Counted from the first letter of the stretch, positions 42,189 to 52,403 are shown. The stretch is 64,000 nt of DNA from Microbacterium sp. 10M-3C3 (GCF_003931875.1 NZ_CP034245.1:496001-560000), one strand, 5' to 3'. Program-made: numbers and translations. The notes: a model not told the origin generated them from the letters alone.

Positions 42189-43778
42189 TCAGACGCCCTT
42201 GAGCGCGCGCAGTCGCGCCAGGAGCGCGGGCGCGCGCGTGTCGAACGCGCGGCCGCCGACGGTGATGCCGAGCGCCGCGACGGCGGGGCCGATCACGACG
42301 CCGAGGGCGAGGGCGAGCCACGCGGCACCCGCCGATCCGGTCACGACCGACACGATCGCCGCGACGAGGGCCGGAGAGGACAGCGCCACGGCCGCGACCC
42401 AGCACGCCAGGAACGCCAGGAACATCCCGAACGTCGCCCCGGGCACGCGCTTGAACGGGTTGTCGCCGGAAGCGGGCGTCGGCACGATGAGCATCGCCGA
42501 GCTGACCGCGCTGACGCCGTAACCGGCGAGCAGCAGCGCGATGCCCGCGCCGAGTGCGGCGGGAAGGAGCGCCCAGCGCCCCGACAGCGCGACCGTGACG
42601 AGCGTCGCGACCACGAGCAGCGGAAGCCCCACGGATGCGGCGGCGAGCGAGCGCCCGGCTCGGTCGGCGCGCCCGCTGATCCCGGTCTGCACGACGGTCG
42701 CGAACGCCGTGCCGTCGAACGACACGTCGGTGTAGGGGAGGACGCCGAGGAAGAAGCCGACGAACACACCGGAGAGCGCGAACACGGGGGTCGTGAGGTC
42801 GAACCCGGTGTACAGCAGCACCGCGATCGGGAGGAACGGGACGATCAGCAGCTGCCGGGTGTAGCGCAGATCCTTCAGCCAGTACGTCAGCGAGCGCCCC
42901 CACGTCGCGCCGACGGGGCCGGTGGGGACGACGCCGAACCACCCGAGCGCCCCCGCCTTCCCGCCGCGGGCGGACGAGCGCGCGGGCGGCGCCACGAGCG
43001 ACGACGCGAGGCTGCGGTGCCACAGCAGCCACAGCACGGCGAGCGTCGCCGCCGCGATGAGGAGCTTCAGGACGCCGGGCACGACGGCGCCGGCGGCGAG
43101 GTCGCCCGGCACGGCCCATGCCGCCCCGATCGGCGTCCACGACAGCGCCTCGACGATGCCGTCCAGCTGCACGCCCGAGCGGGCGGCGAGGCGCACGAGA
43201 CTCAGGATGCCGAGGATCAACGGACTCGCGAAGATCACCACGACGAACGCGAGGAGGGCGATCAGCTCGCGCGTGCGGCGGCGGCCGCCCAGGCCCGCCG
43301 CGAACGACGCGACCGCGCGCGACGCGACGACGCACACGGCGACGCCGACCGGCACGCACACGATCGCGGCGAGGGCGGCGACCGGCCACCGCCACCACAA
43401 GGCGAACGTCGCGAGGGCGCCGAGGGTCGTCGCGATGCCGGGGATGCCGGTCGCCCCGCCCGCGGTGATCGCGACCATCATGCGCGTCGTGCTGAGCGGG
43501 AACGGGGCGAGCTTGGCCGGGTCCAGCGTGGTGTCCACGCCCGCCGCGAACACCGGCCCCACGACCCACCCGAGGGTCAGCACGGCCCCCGCGACCGTCA
43601 CCGTCGCGCGCGCCGCATCCAGTCCGAGGTTGCCGAGGAAGAACAGGCCGACGCCCGCGAGCAGCAGCAGCCACAGCGCCGAGAGCGACCCGACGATGAA
43701 CCCGACGAGCTGCCATGGGTTGCGGGCGAGCGTGTTTCCGAGGATCCGGAAGCGGATCCTCAGGACTGTCGCAACCAC
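42189..43778 (-). CDS. ABC transporter permease (ABC-2 exporter type)
   Basis: 529 residues from GTG 43778, with GGAGGGG upstream, overlapping the ATPase gene by 19 bases. About 12 hydrophobic segments are arranged in two halves separated by a cytoplasmic segment (SSARGGKAGALGWFGVVPTGPVGATWGRSLTYWLKDLRYTRQ). This layout is typical of the large actinobacterial ABC-2 permeases encoded downstream of a single ATPase. No substrate-binding protein is encoded nearby, so it is an exporter or lipid/peptide-related system of unknown substrate. Confidence 0.87.
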   Translation of the reverse strand: MVATVLRIRFRILGNTLARNPWQLVGFIVGSLSALWLLLLAGVGLFFLGNLGLDAARATVTVAGAVLTLGWVVGPVFAAGVDTTLDPAKLAPFPLSTTRMMVAITAGGATGIPGIATTLGALATFALWWRWPVAALAAIVCVPVGVAVCVVASRAVASFAAGLGGRRRTRELIALLAFVVVIFASPLILGILSLVRLAARSGVQLDGIVEALSWTPIGAAWAVPGDLAAGAVVPGVLKLLIAAATLAVLWLLWHRSLASSLVAPPARSSARGGKAGALGWFGVVPTGPVGATWGRSLTYWLKDLRYTRQLLIVPFLPIAVLLYTGFDLTTPVFALSGVFVGFFLGVLPYTDVSFDGTAFATVVQTGISGRADRAGRSLAAASVGLPLLVVATLVTVALSGRWALLPAALGAGIALLLAGYGVSAVSSAMLIVPTPASGDNPFKRVPGATFGMFLAFLACWVAAVALSSPALVAAIVSVVTGSAGAAWLALALGVVIGPAVAALGITVGGRAFDTRAPALLARLRALKGV

Positions 43779-44518
43779 TCCGGCCCCTCCGATCGGTGAC
43801 GGCCGCCGACGAGCTCGACGAAGCGGTCCTGCAGCGTCTGGTCGCCGCGCACCTCGTCGACGGTGCCCGCCGCGAGCAGGCGTCCTCGCGCGATGACGGC
43901 GACGTGGTCGCACATGCGCTGAACGAGGTCCATGGAATGGCTCGAGACGATGACCGTGCCCCCGCCGGCGGTGTAGTCGCGCAGGATGTCCTCGATGTTC
44001 GCGGCCGAGACCGGGTCGACCGACTCGAAGGGCTCGTCGAGCACCAGCAGGCGCGGCGCGTGCACGAGCGCGCACGCGAGCGCGATCTTCTTCGTCATGC
44101 CGGCGGAGTAGTCCACGACCGGCATCGCGGCGGCCTCGGCGAGGTCCATGAGACGCAGCAGGTCGGCGGTGCGGGCGGCGACCTCGTCGCGCGCGAGGCC
44201 GAACATCATGCCGGTGTACACGACGAGCTGCTCACCGGTCAGGCGGTCGAACAGCCGCACGCCGTCGGCGAGGTTGCCGATCATGCGCTTGGCTTCGACG
44301 GGCTGCCGCCACACGTCGACGCCGTGGATCTCGGCGGTGCCCGCGTCCGGGCGCAGGAGTCCGGTCGCCATCGACAGGGTCGTGGTCTTGCCCGCGCCGT
44401 TGGGTCCGACGAGCCCGTAGAAGGAACCCGCGGGCACCTCGAGATCGAGTCCGTCGACGGCGGTCTTCTCGCCGAAGCGTTTGACGAGGCCGCGCAGGGT
44501 CATCGCTGAGTCGGTCAC
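43760..44518 (-). CDS. ABC transporter ATP-binding protein
   Basis: 252 residues. Walker A is LVGPNGAGKTTTLSMATGLL, the Q-loop region is GVDVWRQPVEAKRMIGNLAD, the signature is VVDYSAGMTKKIALACAL (S-A-G-M-x-K, a variant of LSGGQ) and Walker B is RLLVLDEPFESVDP. The H-loop is VIVSSHSMDLV. It pairs with the overlapping permease as a two-gene export system. Confidence 0.95.
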   Translation of the reverse strand: MTDSAMTLRGLVKRFGEKTAVDGLDLEVPAGSFYGLVGPNGAGKTTTLSMATGLLRPDAGTAEIHGVDVWRQPVEAKRMIGNLADGVRLFDRLTGEQLVVYTGMMFGLARDEVAARTADLLRLMDLAEAAAMPVVDYSAGMTKKIALACALVHAPRLLVLDEPFESVDPVSAANIEDILRDYTAGGGTVIVSSHSMDLVQRMCDHVAVIARGRLLAAGTVDEVRGDQTLQDRFVELVGGRHRSEGPEWLRQS

Positions 44519-44527
44519 GCTCCGAAC

Positions 44528-45076
44528 CTAGCGGCGTCGTCGCCGCCACCGTCGGCGCGGCGGCGGCGGGGCGGATGCGGCGGGCGCCCGCTCGCGCTCG
44601 GCGCGGCGCTCGCGCCACGCGGCGACATCGGCCTCGACGTCGTGGAGGGGCGTCACGACCGGAGGTCCGCCGAGGAGCTGGCGCCGGGCCTCCACGACGC
44701 GGCGGTTGAAGTCCTCGACCGCGGCGCGCACGTCGTCCTCGCGCGCGAACGCGGCGAGGCGCTCGGCCATCTCCGCGTGCTCGACGCGCAGTGTGAGCGC
44801 CGGCGGGCCGAGCCCCGTGAGCTGCTCGGCCTGGATCTTGCGACGGATCCACCAGTCCGGATCGTGCGCCGCGCCGAGGTCGAGCGGCTTGCCGGCGCCG
44901 GGCAGGTCGTCGAAGTCGCCCCGACGGATCGCCTGCTGGATCGCCGTCTCGACGTACGCCGCGCGCTCGGCGGCCGTCGATCCGCGCGGCGGCTGCTCCG
45001 CAGCATCCGGCGTGGCCTCCCCGTCGCGCGCCAAACGGTAGCGGGCCGCGGCCTGCCGGGGATCCTCCGCGCTCAT
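44528..45076 (-). CDS. DUF1992 (DnaJ homologue C28-like) domain protein
   Basis: 182 residues. The DUF1992 core is YVETAIQQAIRRGDFDDLPGAGKPLDLGAAHDPDWWIRRKIQAEQ, with the family-defining DLPGxGKPL motif. The C-terminus is a very basic Arg/Pro tail. The molecular function is unknown. It is coupled by ATGA to the DUF2236 gene and separated by 9 bases from the ABC ATPase. Confidence 0.93.
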   Translation of the reverse strand: MSAEDPRQAAARYRLARDGEATPDAAEQPPRGSTAAERAAYVETAIQQAIRRGDFDDLPGAGKPLDLGAAHDPDWWIRRKIQAEQLTGLGPPALTLRVEHAEMAERLAAFAREDDVRAAVEDFNRRVVEARRQLLGGPPVVTPLHDVEADVAAWRERRAERERAPAASAPPPPRRRWRRRRR

Positions 45077-45996
45077 CGCGTGCCCTCCGCCGCCGCTTCA
45101 CGCTCGAGGCGGCGCAGCCGTAGCCGTGCCATATCCTGCGCGCGCGGACCCGAGCCGAGCGCACGTGCGGAGATCCGCAGGATCACCCGCGTGGCGGTCA
45201 CGACGGGGAGCGGGCTGCGGCGCAGGCCCAGCATCCGGCGGAACTCCCGCGGGAGGGTCGCGACGGCCGCCGCGAACAGCACGCGGTACGCCACGCCCAT
45301 GGCGCCGGGGAACGGCGGGCGGCGCAGGAACCGGACGACCTCGCGCGTGCGGGCGTCGCCGCGCAGCTCGCCGTGGTCGAGGTAGCCGCGGATCCGTGCG
45401 CGCAGCTCGGCGGCCGTGGTCGGGGGAGCGGCCACACGCATGAGGCGGCCGGCCGTCGCCCACTCGGCGACGTACGCGTCGGGGCCGCCCGGAATCGGAT
45501 CGCCCCACTGCTCATGACACGTGAGGAATGCGTCGGCGAACGCCGCATGCACCCAATCCGACAGACCGGGGTCGGCGGCGTCGTACGGCGCGCGCTCGCC
45601 GCCGCCCGCCGTGTACTCGCCGGTGACCCGCCGATGGAAGCGCGCGACGCGGGCGGTCTCGCGCTCGACCTGGGCCCTCGAGCCGTACGTGGTGCAGATG
45701 ATCCACCGCACCGTGCCGGTCAGGCGGCCGATCGGGTCCTCGCGGTAGCGCGACCAGTCGTGCACGCCCGCGAGGGCGCCCGGATGCAGCGCCTGCACGA
45801 GGAGCGCGCGGATCCCCGCCACGAACGTGCCCGTTCCGGCATGGACGACCCACGCCGGACCGTCCTCGGCGAAGTACCCGGCGTCGTCCCCGTCGGCGAG
45901 GGCGCGCACCCACGGCGGCATGCCGTCGGGGTCGCCCGCGAGCGCGATGAGCAGTCGCGCCCGCAGCGGCTCGCGTCGCGTCGGGGAAGAGCTCAC
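45073..45996 (-). CDS. Oxygenase MpaB family protein (DUF2236)
   Basis: 307 residues of the heme-dependent DUF2236/latex-clearing-protein-like family. LLVQALHPGALAGVHDWSRYREDPIGRLTGTVRWI is the signature N-terminal block, with FHRRVTGEYTAGG and WVHAAFADAFLTCHEQWG following. These helices contain the conserved His and Arg proposed to bind heme. Members include rubber oxygenases and MpaB. It is cytoplasmic by sequence (no signal). Substrate unknown. Confidence 0.92.
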   Translation of the reverse strand: MSSSPTRREPLRARLLIALAGDPDGMPPWVRALADGDDAGYFAEDGPAWVVHAGTGTFVAGIRALLVQALHPGALAGVHDWSRYREDPIGRLTGTVRWIICTTYGSRAQVERETARVARFHRRVTGEYTAGGGERAPYDAADPGLSDWVHAAFADAFLTCHEQWGDPIPGGPDAYVAEWATAGRLMRVAAPPTTAAELRARIRGYLDHGELRGDARTREVVRFLRRPPFPGAMGVAYRVLFAAAVATLPREFRRMLGLRRSPLPVVTATRVILRISARALGSGPRAQDMARLRLRRLEREAAAEGTR

Positions 45997-46066
45997 CCCT
46001 CCAGGGTGCCACCGTCGCGGCGGGCCGGGGCCGTGCGTGCCCTAGGGTGAGCGATCGGAGGACGCT

Positions 46067-47059
46067 ATGGCGCCGGATGCAGCGGCGACGCCCCCGCGCG
46101 TGGGCGTGCGGGACGTCGCGCGCGCCGCCGGGGTCTCGCCGCAGACCGTGTCGCGGGTGCTCAACGGGTACGCCGGCATCCGCGACGACACACGCGCCCG
46201 CGTGCTCGAGGCCGTGGCGGCGCTCGGGTACCGCATGAACAACGCCGCGCGCGCCCTGGGCACGCGCACGACGCGCACGCTCGGCGTCGTCGCGACGAAC
46301 GCCGCCCTGTACGGACCCTCCGCGGGCATCGCGGCGCTCGAGACCGCCGCGCGCGAGCGCGGACGGTGGATCGCGACGGCCTACGCCGACGCCGACGACA
46401 CCGGCTCGGTGCAGGCGGCCGTGGAGCACGTCCTGTCGCAGGGGGTCGACGGCATCGTGCTCGTCGCCGCCCACACCCGCACGCGCGACGTCGTCGCCGC
46501 CGCGGCGTCGACGGTGCCGGTCGTCGTGCTGCACGAGGGGGTCGGGGCCGAACGGCAGGCCCAGGGAGCGGCGCTCGCCGTCCGGCACGTGCGCGCGCTC
46601 GGGCACGTCCGCATCGCGGAGCTCGCGGGGCCCGCCGACTGGACCGAGGCCGCCGCGCGCTCGCGCGGCGTCGCCGCGGCACTGTCCGAGGCGGGACTCG
46701 CACCCGCGGCGCGCTGGCACGGCGACTGGAGCGCCGCATCCGGGGCCGCCGTGGCGACGACCGCCGCCGCCGCACTCGCGACGGCCGGCGGCCCGACGGC
46801 GATCGTCGCGGCCAACGACCAGATGGCGCTCGGGTTGATCGCGGGCCTGCGGGGCGCGGGCGTCGACGTGCCGCGCGACGTCGGCATCACGGGCTTCGAC
46901 GACAATCCGGACGCCGCGTACTACCGTCCCGCGCTCACGACCGTGCGGCTCGATCTCGTCGGCGAGGCCCGCCGCGCGGTCGCCGCGGTCGTCGGCGAGG
47001 ACGCCCCCGACCCGGGCGCTCCGGAGCTCGTGGTGCGCGCCTCGACGATCTCCTCCTGA
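46067..47059 (+). CDS. LacI family regulator, probable repressor of L-arabinose genes
   Basis: 330 residues. The LacI HTH is VRDVARAAGVSPQTVSRVLNGYAGIRDDTRARVLEAVAALGYRMNNAARALGT, with the hinge helix. The periplasmic-binding-protein-like effector domain has TLGVVATNAALYGPSAGIAALE and GITGFDDNPDAAYYRPALTTV. Its gene stands in the same orientation directly before the FGGY kinase and araA. A perfect 14-bp palindrome lies in the 77-base gap. It most likely represses the arabinose operon and is released by arabinose or a related effector (inference). Confidence 0.93.
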   Translation: MAPDAAATPPRVGVRDVARAAGVSPQTVSRVLNGYAGIRDDTRARVLEAVAALGYRMNNAARALGTRTTRTLGVVATNAALYGPSAGIAALETAARERGRWIATAYADADDTGSVQAAVEHVLSQGVDGIVLVAAHTRTRDVVAAAASTVPVVVLHEGVGAERQAQGAALAVRHVRALGHVRIAELAGPADWTEAAARSRGVAAALSEAGLAPAARWHGDWSAASGAAVATTAAAALATAGGPTAIVAANDQMALGLIAGLRGAGVDVPRDVGITGFDDNPDAAYYRPALTTVRLDLVGEARRAVAAVVGEDAPDPGAPELVVRASTISS

Positions 47060-47091
47060 ACTCCCTCGGGCCGGGGGTCGCGCCGTCGCGG

Positions 47092-47105
47092 TGTTACCGG
47101 TAACA
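47092..47105. promoter_or_regulatory. LacI-type operator palindrome
   Basis: TGTTACCGGTAACA is a perfect 14-bp palindrome with the central CG typical of LacI-family sites. It is 31 bases before GTG of the kinase gene and 32 after the regulator stop, well placed to repress the kinase-araA-galM operon. Confidence 0.85.
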
Positions 47106-47136
47106 TTCCCACGATCCCGAGACCGATGGAGACCCC

Positions 47137-48759
47137 GTGACGACTTCCGCGCCGACGAGCGAGCCCTCTTCCGCCGACGGCGCCGCGGCGCTCCGCGCCG
47201 GCCGCACCGCCCTCGGCATCGAGCTCGGCTCGACGCGCATCAAGGCGTGCGTGATCGACCTCGACACCGCCGCGGTGCTCGGCACCGGCTCCTCCGACTG
47301 GGAGAACGCGTTCGTCGACCGCCTGTGGACGTACGCGCTCGACGACGTCGAGAGCGGGCTGCGCGCCGCGTACGCCGACCTCGTCGCCGACCTCGAGCGC
47401 CGATACGGCGTGACCCCCGACACCTTCGGCGCGCTCGGGGTGTCGGCGATGATGCACGGCTACCTCGCATTCGACGCCGACGGCGAGCTGCTCGTCCCCT
47501 TCCGCACGTGGCGCAACACCAACACCGGCGCCGCGGCGGCGGAGCTCACCGACCTGTTCGACGTGAACATCCCGCTGCGGTGGTCGATCGCCCACCTGCA
47601 CCAGGCCGTGCGCGACGACGAGCCGCACGTGGCCCGCATCCGCTCGTTCACGACCCTCGCCGGCTACGTGCACCGCCGCCTCACCGGCCGGGACGTGCTC
47701 GGTGTCGGAGACGCCTCGGGCATGTTCCCGATCGACGCGGCGACGGGCGACTACGACGCCGACCTCATCGAGGCCTACGACGATGCGGTGCAGGGCACGG
47801 CGTTGTCTGTGCCGCTCGCCGGCCTCCTCCCCGAGGTCCTGCCCGCCGGCGCTGCCGCGGGCACGCTGACCGCCGAGGGGGCGGCGTGGCTCGACCCCAC
47901 CGGCACGCTGCGCGCCGGCATTCCCGTCGCACCGCCCGAGGGCGACGCCGGCACGGGCATGGTCGCCACCAACTCCGTCGCGCCGCGCACGGGCAACGTC
48001 AGCGCCGGCACGAGCATCTTCGCGATGGTCGTGCTGGAGCGCCCGCTCGCGCGCGTCCACGAGGAGATCGACCTCGTCACGACGCCCGCCGGGGCCCCGG
48101 TCGCGATGGTGCACTGCAACAACGGCGCGAGCGAGCTCGGCGCGTGGGCGGGCGTCTTCGGCCGCTTCGCCGAGGCGGCCGGCAGCCCCCTCGACGCCGA
48201 CGCGGTGTTCGCGACGCTGCTGCGCGAAGCGCTCGCGGGCGACCCCGACGCCGGCGGGATCGTAGCCTACAACCACCTCGCGGGCGAGCCCATCGCGGGC
48301 CTCAGCGAGGGACGCCCGATGATCGTGCGCACCCCCGGCAGCCGCCTGACCCTCGCCAATGTCATGCGCGCGCAGCTCTACGGCGTGTTCGGCACGCTGA
48401 GCCTGGGCATGAGCATCCTCGACGAGGAGGGCGTGGCGCTGGACCGGATGTACGCGCACGGCGGCGTCTTCCGCACCGCGGGCGTCGCGCAGCGCTTCCT
48501 CGCCGGCGCGCTGAACGCCCCCGTCACCGTCGCCGAGACGGCGTCGGAGGGCGGCGCGTGGGGCATGGCCGTGCTCGCCGCCTACGTCGTGCGCGGCGGC
48601 GGCGCCGACCTCGCCTCCTACCTCTCGGACGTCGTCTTCGCCGACGCCCCCGCCGAGACCGTCGCGCCCGATGAGGCCGACCTCGCCGGCTACGCCGAAT
48701 TCCTCGACCGCTACCGCGCCGGTCTCGCCGCCGAGGCGGCGGCCGCCGACGCCCTCTGA
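47137..48759 (+). CDS. FGGY-family carbohydrate kinase, probable L-ribulokinase
   Basis: 540 residues from GTG 47137. [20 protein letters not shown] is the N-terminal phosphate-binding motif, preceded by a 25-residue Ser/Ala-rich extension. [19 protein letters not shown] is the second phosphate motif, and [15 protein letters not shown] the adenosine site near the C-terminus. The general fold is FGGY kinase. Placement before araA suggests phosphorylation of L-ribulose, although the sequence is also compatible with xylulokinase-like relatives. The next start is 23 bases downstream. Confidence 0.86.
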   Translation: MTTSAPTSEPSSADGAAALRAGRTALGIELGSTRIKACVIDLDTAAVLGTGSSDWENAFVDRLWTYALDDVESGLRAAYADLVADLERRYGVTPDTFGALGVSAMMHGYLAFDADGELLVPFRTWRNTNTGAAAAELTDLFDVNIPLRWSIAHLHQAVRDDEPHVARIRSFTTLAGYVHRRLTGRDVLGVGDASGMFPIDAATGDYDADLIEAYDDAVQGTALSVPLAGLLPEVLPAGAAAGTLTAEGAAWLDPTGTLRAGIPVAPPEGDAGTGMVATNSVAPRTGNVSAGTSIFAMVVLERPLARVHEEIDLVTTPAGAPVAMVHCNNGASELGAWAGVFGRFAEAAGSPLDADAVFATLLREALAGDPDAGGIVAYNHLAGEPIAGLSEGRPMIVRTPGSRLTLANVMRAQLYGVFGTLSLGMSILDEEGVALDRMYAHGGVFRTAGVAQRFLAGALNAPVTVAETASEGGAWGMAVLAAYVVRGGGADLASYLSDVVFADAPAETVAPDEADLAGYAEFLDRYRAGLAAEAAAADAL

Positions 48760-48782
48760 AACCCCGACGAAGGACCCTCCCC

Positions 48783-50294
48783 ATGACCCGCACGTCCCTG
48801 ACCACGTCCCTCGCGCCCTACGAGGTGTGGTTCGTCACCGGAAGCCAGAACCTCTATGGCGAGGAGACGCTCCGCCAGGTCGCCGAGCAGTCGCAGGCCG
48901 TCGTGGCCGGCCTCGAGGGCCTCCCGGTGAAGGTCGTCTGGAAGCCCGTGCTGAAGGATTCGGACAGCATCCGCCGCCTCGCCCTCGAGGTGAACGGCCG
49001 TGACGACGTCATCGGCGTCATCGCGTGGATGCACACCTTCAGCCCCGCGAAGATGTGGATCTCCGGGCTGGACGCACTGCAGAAGCCGCTGCTGCACCTG
49101 CACACGCAGGCCAACGTCGAGCTGCCGTGGAACGACATCGACTTCGACTTCATGAACCTCAACCAGGCGGCGCACGGCGACCGCGAGTTCGGCTACATCC
49201 AGACCCGCCTGGGCGTCGCGCGCAAGACCGTGGTCGGGCACGTCTCCCACCCGGCCGTACTCGCCCAGATCGAGGACTGGCAGCGCGCCGCCGCCGGCTG
49301 GACCGCGGCCCGCACGCTCAAGCTGGCCCGCTTCGGCGACAACATGCGCTACGTCGCCGTCACCGAGGGCGACAAGACCGAGGCCGAGCTGCGCTTCGGC
49401 GTGCAGGTGAACACGTGGGGCGTGAACGAGCTCGCCGACGCGGTGGCCGCCGCATCCGAGCCCGACATCGACGCGCTCGTGCAGGTGTACCTCGACTCCT
49501 ACGACGTCGTGCCCGAGCTGCTCCCCGGCGCCGAGCGTCACCAGTCGCTGCGCGACGGCGCCGCGATCGAGCTGGGGCTGCGCGCCTTCCTCGAAGAGGG
49601 CGGATTCGGCGCCTTCACGACGTCGTTCGAAGACCTCGGCGCTCTGAAGCAGCTGCCCGGTCTCGCGGTGCAGCGCCTCATGGCCGAGGGCTACGGCTTC
49701 GGCGCCGAGGGCGACTGGAAGACCGCGATCCTCGTGCGCGTCGCGAACGTCATGGGCGCGGGCCTTCCCGGGGGCGCGAGCCTCATGGAGGACTACACGT
49801 ACGACCTCGTCGCCGGCGACGAGAAGATCCTCGGCGCCCACATGCTCGAGGTGTCGCCGTCGCTCACGACGCAGAAGCCGCGCCTGGAGCTGCACCCCCT
49901 CGGCATCGGCGGCAAGGACGACCCCGTGCGCCTGGTCTTCACGGCCGACCCGGGGCCGGCGCTCGTCGTCGCGATGAGCGACATGCGTGACCGCTTCCGT
50001 CTCGTCGCGAACGTCGTCGAGAACGTCGAGGCGCCCGACCTGCCGAACCTGCCCGTGGGACGTGCGGTGTGGAAGCCGCAGCCGGACTTCGCCACGTCGG
50101 CCGCCTGCTGGCTGGCCGCCGGCGCCGCACACCACACGGTGATGACGACGGCCGTGGGCATCGAGGTGTTCCGCGACTTCGCGGAGATCGCGAAGACCGA
50201 GCTCGTCGTCATCGACGAGGACACCACCGTGCGCGGGTTCCAGAAGGAGCTGCGCTGGAACCAGGCCTACTACCGGCTCGCGCAGGGGCTCTGA
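48783..50294 (+). CDS. araA: L-arabinose isomerase
   Basis: 503 residues, normal for AraA, which interconverts L-arabinose and L-ribulose with Mn2+. Characteristic blocks are [49 protein letters not shown], and [15 protein letters not shown]. The metal-site Glu and His residues lie in [12 protein letters not shown] and [18 protein letters not shown] 48783 follows GAAGGACCC. It ends with a one-base overlap (TGATG) with the epimerase gene. Confidence 0.98.
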   Translation: MTRTSLTTSLAPYEVWFVTGSQNLYGEETLRQVAEQSQAVVAGLEGLPVKVVWKPVLKDSDSIRRLALEVNGRDDVIGVIAWMHTFSPAKMWISGLDALQKPLLHLHTQANVELPWNDIDFDFMNLNQAAHGDREFGYIQTRLGVARKTVVGHVSHPAVLAQIEDWQRAAAGWTAARTLKLARFGDNMRYVAVTEGDKTEAELRFGVQVNTWGVNELADAVAAASEPDIDALVQVYLDSYDVVPELLPGAERHQSLRDGAAIELGLRAFLEEGGFGAFTTSFEDLGALKQLPGLAVQRLMAEGYGFGAEGDWKTAILVRVANVMGAGLPGGASLMEDYTYDLVAGDEKILGAHMLEVSPSLTTQKPRLELHPLGIGGKDDPVRLVFTADPGPALVVAMSDMRDRFRLVANVVENVEAPDLPNLPVGRAVWKPQPDFATSAACWLAAGAAHHTVMTTAVGIEVFRDFAEIAKTELVVIDEDTTVRGFQKELRWNQAYYRLAQGL

Positions 50295-51244
50295 TGGCGC
50301 GCACACCGCTGTCGGGCACGCAGCATCTGCTGCGCGCCGGTGACGCCGAGGCGGTCATCGCCGGCGTCGGCGCCTCGCTGCGCACCTACACGCACCGCGG
50401 ACGCGACCTCGTCGTGCCGTTCGACGCCGACGAGGTGCGCCCGGGCTACCGGGGCGCCACCCTCGCGCCGTGGCCGAACCGCGTCGTCGACGGCGTCTAC
50501 GTCTTCGACGGCGTCGAGCACGACCTCGCGCTGACCGAGCCGAAGCGCGGACACGCCCTCCACGGGCTGCTGCCGTGGACGGAGTACGCGGCGATCGACA
50601 AGGGCCCGAGCCACGTGACGCTCTCCGCGGTCGTCGAGCCGCAGACCGGCTACCCGTGGCGCGTCGCCGTCGAGACGACGTACGCGCTCACGGCCGAGGG
50701 CCTGCACCAGACCGTGACGGCGCGGAACGAATCCGAGACCGCCGCTCCGTGGGGAACCGGCCCGCACCCCTATCTGCGGGCGGGCGCGGGGCACGTCGAC
50801 GACTGGACTCTCCACCTGCCGGCGGCGACCGTGCTCGAGGTCACGCCCGACCGGCTCGCACCGACCGGCCTCGCGTCGGTCGAGGTCGACGCCGCGCGGT
50901 TCGACTACCGCGCCGCGCGCCCGATCGGCTCGGCGGAGATCGACCACGCGTACACCGACCTCGCCCGCGACGCCGGCGGGCTCGTCACGGTGACGGTGAC
51001 GGGTGCAGCGGGGCTCGGCGCGGCGATCTCGTGGGACGCGACGTGCGCATGGGTGCAGGTGCACACCGCCGATCGGCCCGACGGCGCGGCATCCCCCGCG
51101 CACCGGATCGGTCTGGCGGTCGAGCCGATGACGTGCGCGCCCGACGCGTTCAACGACGCCCGCTACCCGTTCGACACGGGTCTGCTCGTGCTCGAGCCGG
51201 GCGCCGCGCACACCGCGGGGTGGACGATCTCGCCGATCGGCTGA
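50294..51244 (+). CDS. Aldose 1-epimerase family protein (GalM-like)
   Basis: 316 residues. The epimerase blocks are YRGATLAPWPNRVVDGVY with the R-x-x-x-N-R-type segment, KRGHALHGLLPW (catalytic His), GTGPHPYLRAG (second His) and VEPMTCAPDAFN with the catalytic Glu. It interconverts alpha and beta anomers of an aldose, here presumably L-arabinose, to feed the isomerase. It is the third gene of the arabinose operon. Confidence 0.93.
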   Translation: MARTPLSGTQHLLRAGDAEAVIAGVGASLRTYTHRGRDLVVPFDADEVRPGYRGATLAPWPNRVVDGVYVFDGVEHDLALTEPKRGHALHGLLPWTEYAAIDKGPSHVTLSAVVEPQTGYPWRVAVETTYALTAEGLHQTVTARNESETAAPWGTGPHPYLRAGAGHVDDWTLHLPAATVLEVTPDRLAPTGLASVEVDAARFDYRAARPIGSAEIDHAYTDLARDAGGLVTVTVTGAAGLGAAISWDATCAWVQVHTADRPDGAASPAHRIGLAVEPMTCAPDAFNDARYPFDTGLLVLEPGAAHTAGWTISPIG

Positions 51245-51250
51245 CGTGGA

Positions 51251-51811
51251 TCAGTGGCCCTCGTGGGTGACCACGGGGACGGTGCCGTCGTCGCGGATGA
51301 GGATCGCGTCCTGGGTCGCACCCAGCGCGGGGGTCACGACGACCGACATGACGGCCGCCGCGAGGATCAGCCCCCACACGCTGACCGCGCGGGGAGGGCT
51401 GGCCGGGCGGCGCGCGGCGGATGCGGCGAAGCACGCGAGAACGACGAGCAGGCCGATCGCGATCGCGACCGCGTAGACGCTCGTGTGCGCGGGCGCGGCC
51501 GCGAGGAGCGCGGCGAGGAGGACGACCCCCGCGACGGCCGCCGCGAGGACGGCGCGCGGGAGGAGCATGCGGGCGCGCACGAGCGCGACCGTTCCCCACG
51601 CGAGGATCGCGAGGGCGAGCGAGAAGACGAGGATGCCGGCCGCGCGCGCGGCGACCGCGCCGCCGGGCGCCGTCACGCCGCCCGCGCCGAGGGCGGCGAG
51701 GACGAGGCCCGCCGACCACGCCGTGAGCGCGGGCCACGAACCCGTGAAGGCCACGCGGGGCGCCCCCGCACGCGCGGGGCGTGCGGGGGCGGCCGGTGCG
51801 GTGACGCTCAC
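51251..51811 (-). CDS. Hypothetical four-helix membrane protein
   Basis: 186 residues with an Ala/Pro-rich N-terminus and four hydrophobic segments at about 30-50, 57-80, 88-105 and 113-132. A fifth (VSVWGLILAAAVMSVVV) is followed by an exposed C-terminal segment ending IRDDGTVPVVTHEGH. No family was recognised. The extracytoplasmic His-ending tail is the only distinctive feature. It is convergent with the galM-like gene, with 6 bases between stops. Confidence 0.8.
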   Translation of the reverse strand: MSVTAPAAPARPARAGAPRVAFTGSWPALTAWSAGLVLAALGAGGVTAPGGAVAARAAGILVFSLALAILAWGTVALVRARMLLPRAVLAAAVAGVVLLAALLAAAPAHTSVYAVAIAIGLLVVLACFAASAARRPASPPRAVSVWGLILAAAVMSVVVTPALGATQDAILIRDDGTVPVVTHEGH

Positions 51812-51818
51812 GCGGTGC

Positions 51819-52226
51819 TCAGACCGCCGCGGTGCGACGGACGTTCTTGTCGGCGGCGAGGCCGACCCCCAGAAGCACGACCGCGCTGGCGAGGTGAAGG
51901 AAGTGGTCGGCGGCGTTCAGGGCGAGGAAGTTCGCCGGGCCGGCGAGGAAGAAGCCCACGATGCCGAGCAGCAGGTACACCGCGCCGACGAGGACGTTGA
52001 CGCTCTTGGCCGCACGGACGCCCGCGATGCCGGCGATCAGCAGTGCCGCGCCGATCAGGAGGTGCGCGATGTTGTGGAGCGGGTTCACCTGGAAGATGCC
52101 CAGGAGGAGGCCGCCCTGTTCGCCGGCGAAGGCGACGCCGCCGGTGACGGTGAAGCCGAGGAGGCCGACGAGGAGGTAGACGGCGCCGAAGATGACGGCG
52201 ACGATGCGGTTCGGTGACGAGCCCAT
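51819..52226 (-). CDS. DUF4383 membrane protein
   Basis: 135 residues, four TM helices with the DUF4383 motif pattern IFQVNPLHNIAHLLIGAALLIAG and DHFLHLASAVVLLGVGLAAD, where conserved N-x-x-H-x-x-x-H-L residues face the membrane. The function is unknown; the family is widespread in actinobacteria and cyanobacteria. The promoter region (52227-52403) contains a GACGCGG/CCGCGTC inverted repeat at 52246-52264, just upstream of the ATG. Confidence 0.93.
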   Translation of the reverse strand: MGSSPNRIVAVIFGAVYLLVGLLGFTVTGGVAFAGEQGGLLLGIFQVNPLHNIAHLLIGAALLIAGIAGVRAAKSVNVLVGAVYLLLGIVGFFLAGPANFLALNAADHFLHLASAVVLLGVGLAADKNVRRTAAV

Positions 52227-52245
52227 GGCAGGACCTTTCTGTCGA

Positions 52246-52264
52246 GACGCGGCGGTACCGCGTC
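52246..52264. promoter_or_regulatory. Inverted repeat in the DUF4383 leader
   Basis: GACGCGG and CCGCGTC flank CGGTA, a perfect 7-bp inverted repeat starting 20 bases before the DUF4383 start codon. It could be an operator or a leader hairpin. The rest of the 177-base intergenic gap shows no other clear signal. Confidence 0.4.
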
Positions 52265-52403
52265 AGGGGGTCGTTCGATTCGGTGCGCGTTTCGGATTGG
52301 AATTCGCTGTGAGACCGACGGTAGGTTCGCTGAGCCGCGGGGGGGCACGGGCTTGCGCGTTCGCGCGCGAGCGCGGTATGCGCAGGCGTGCCACACTGGG
52401 CGC

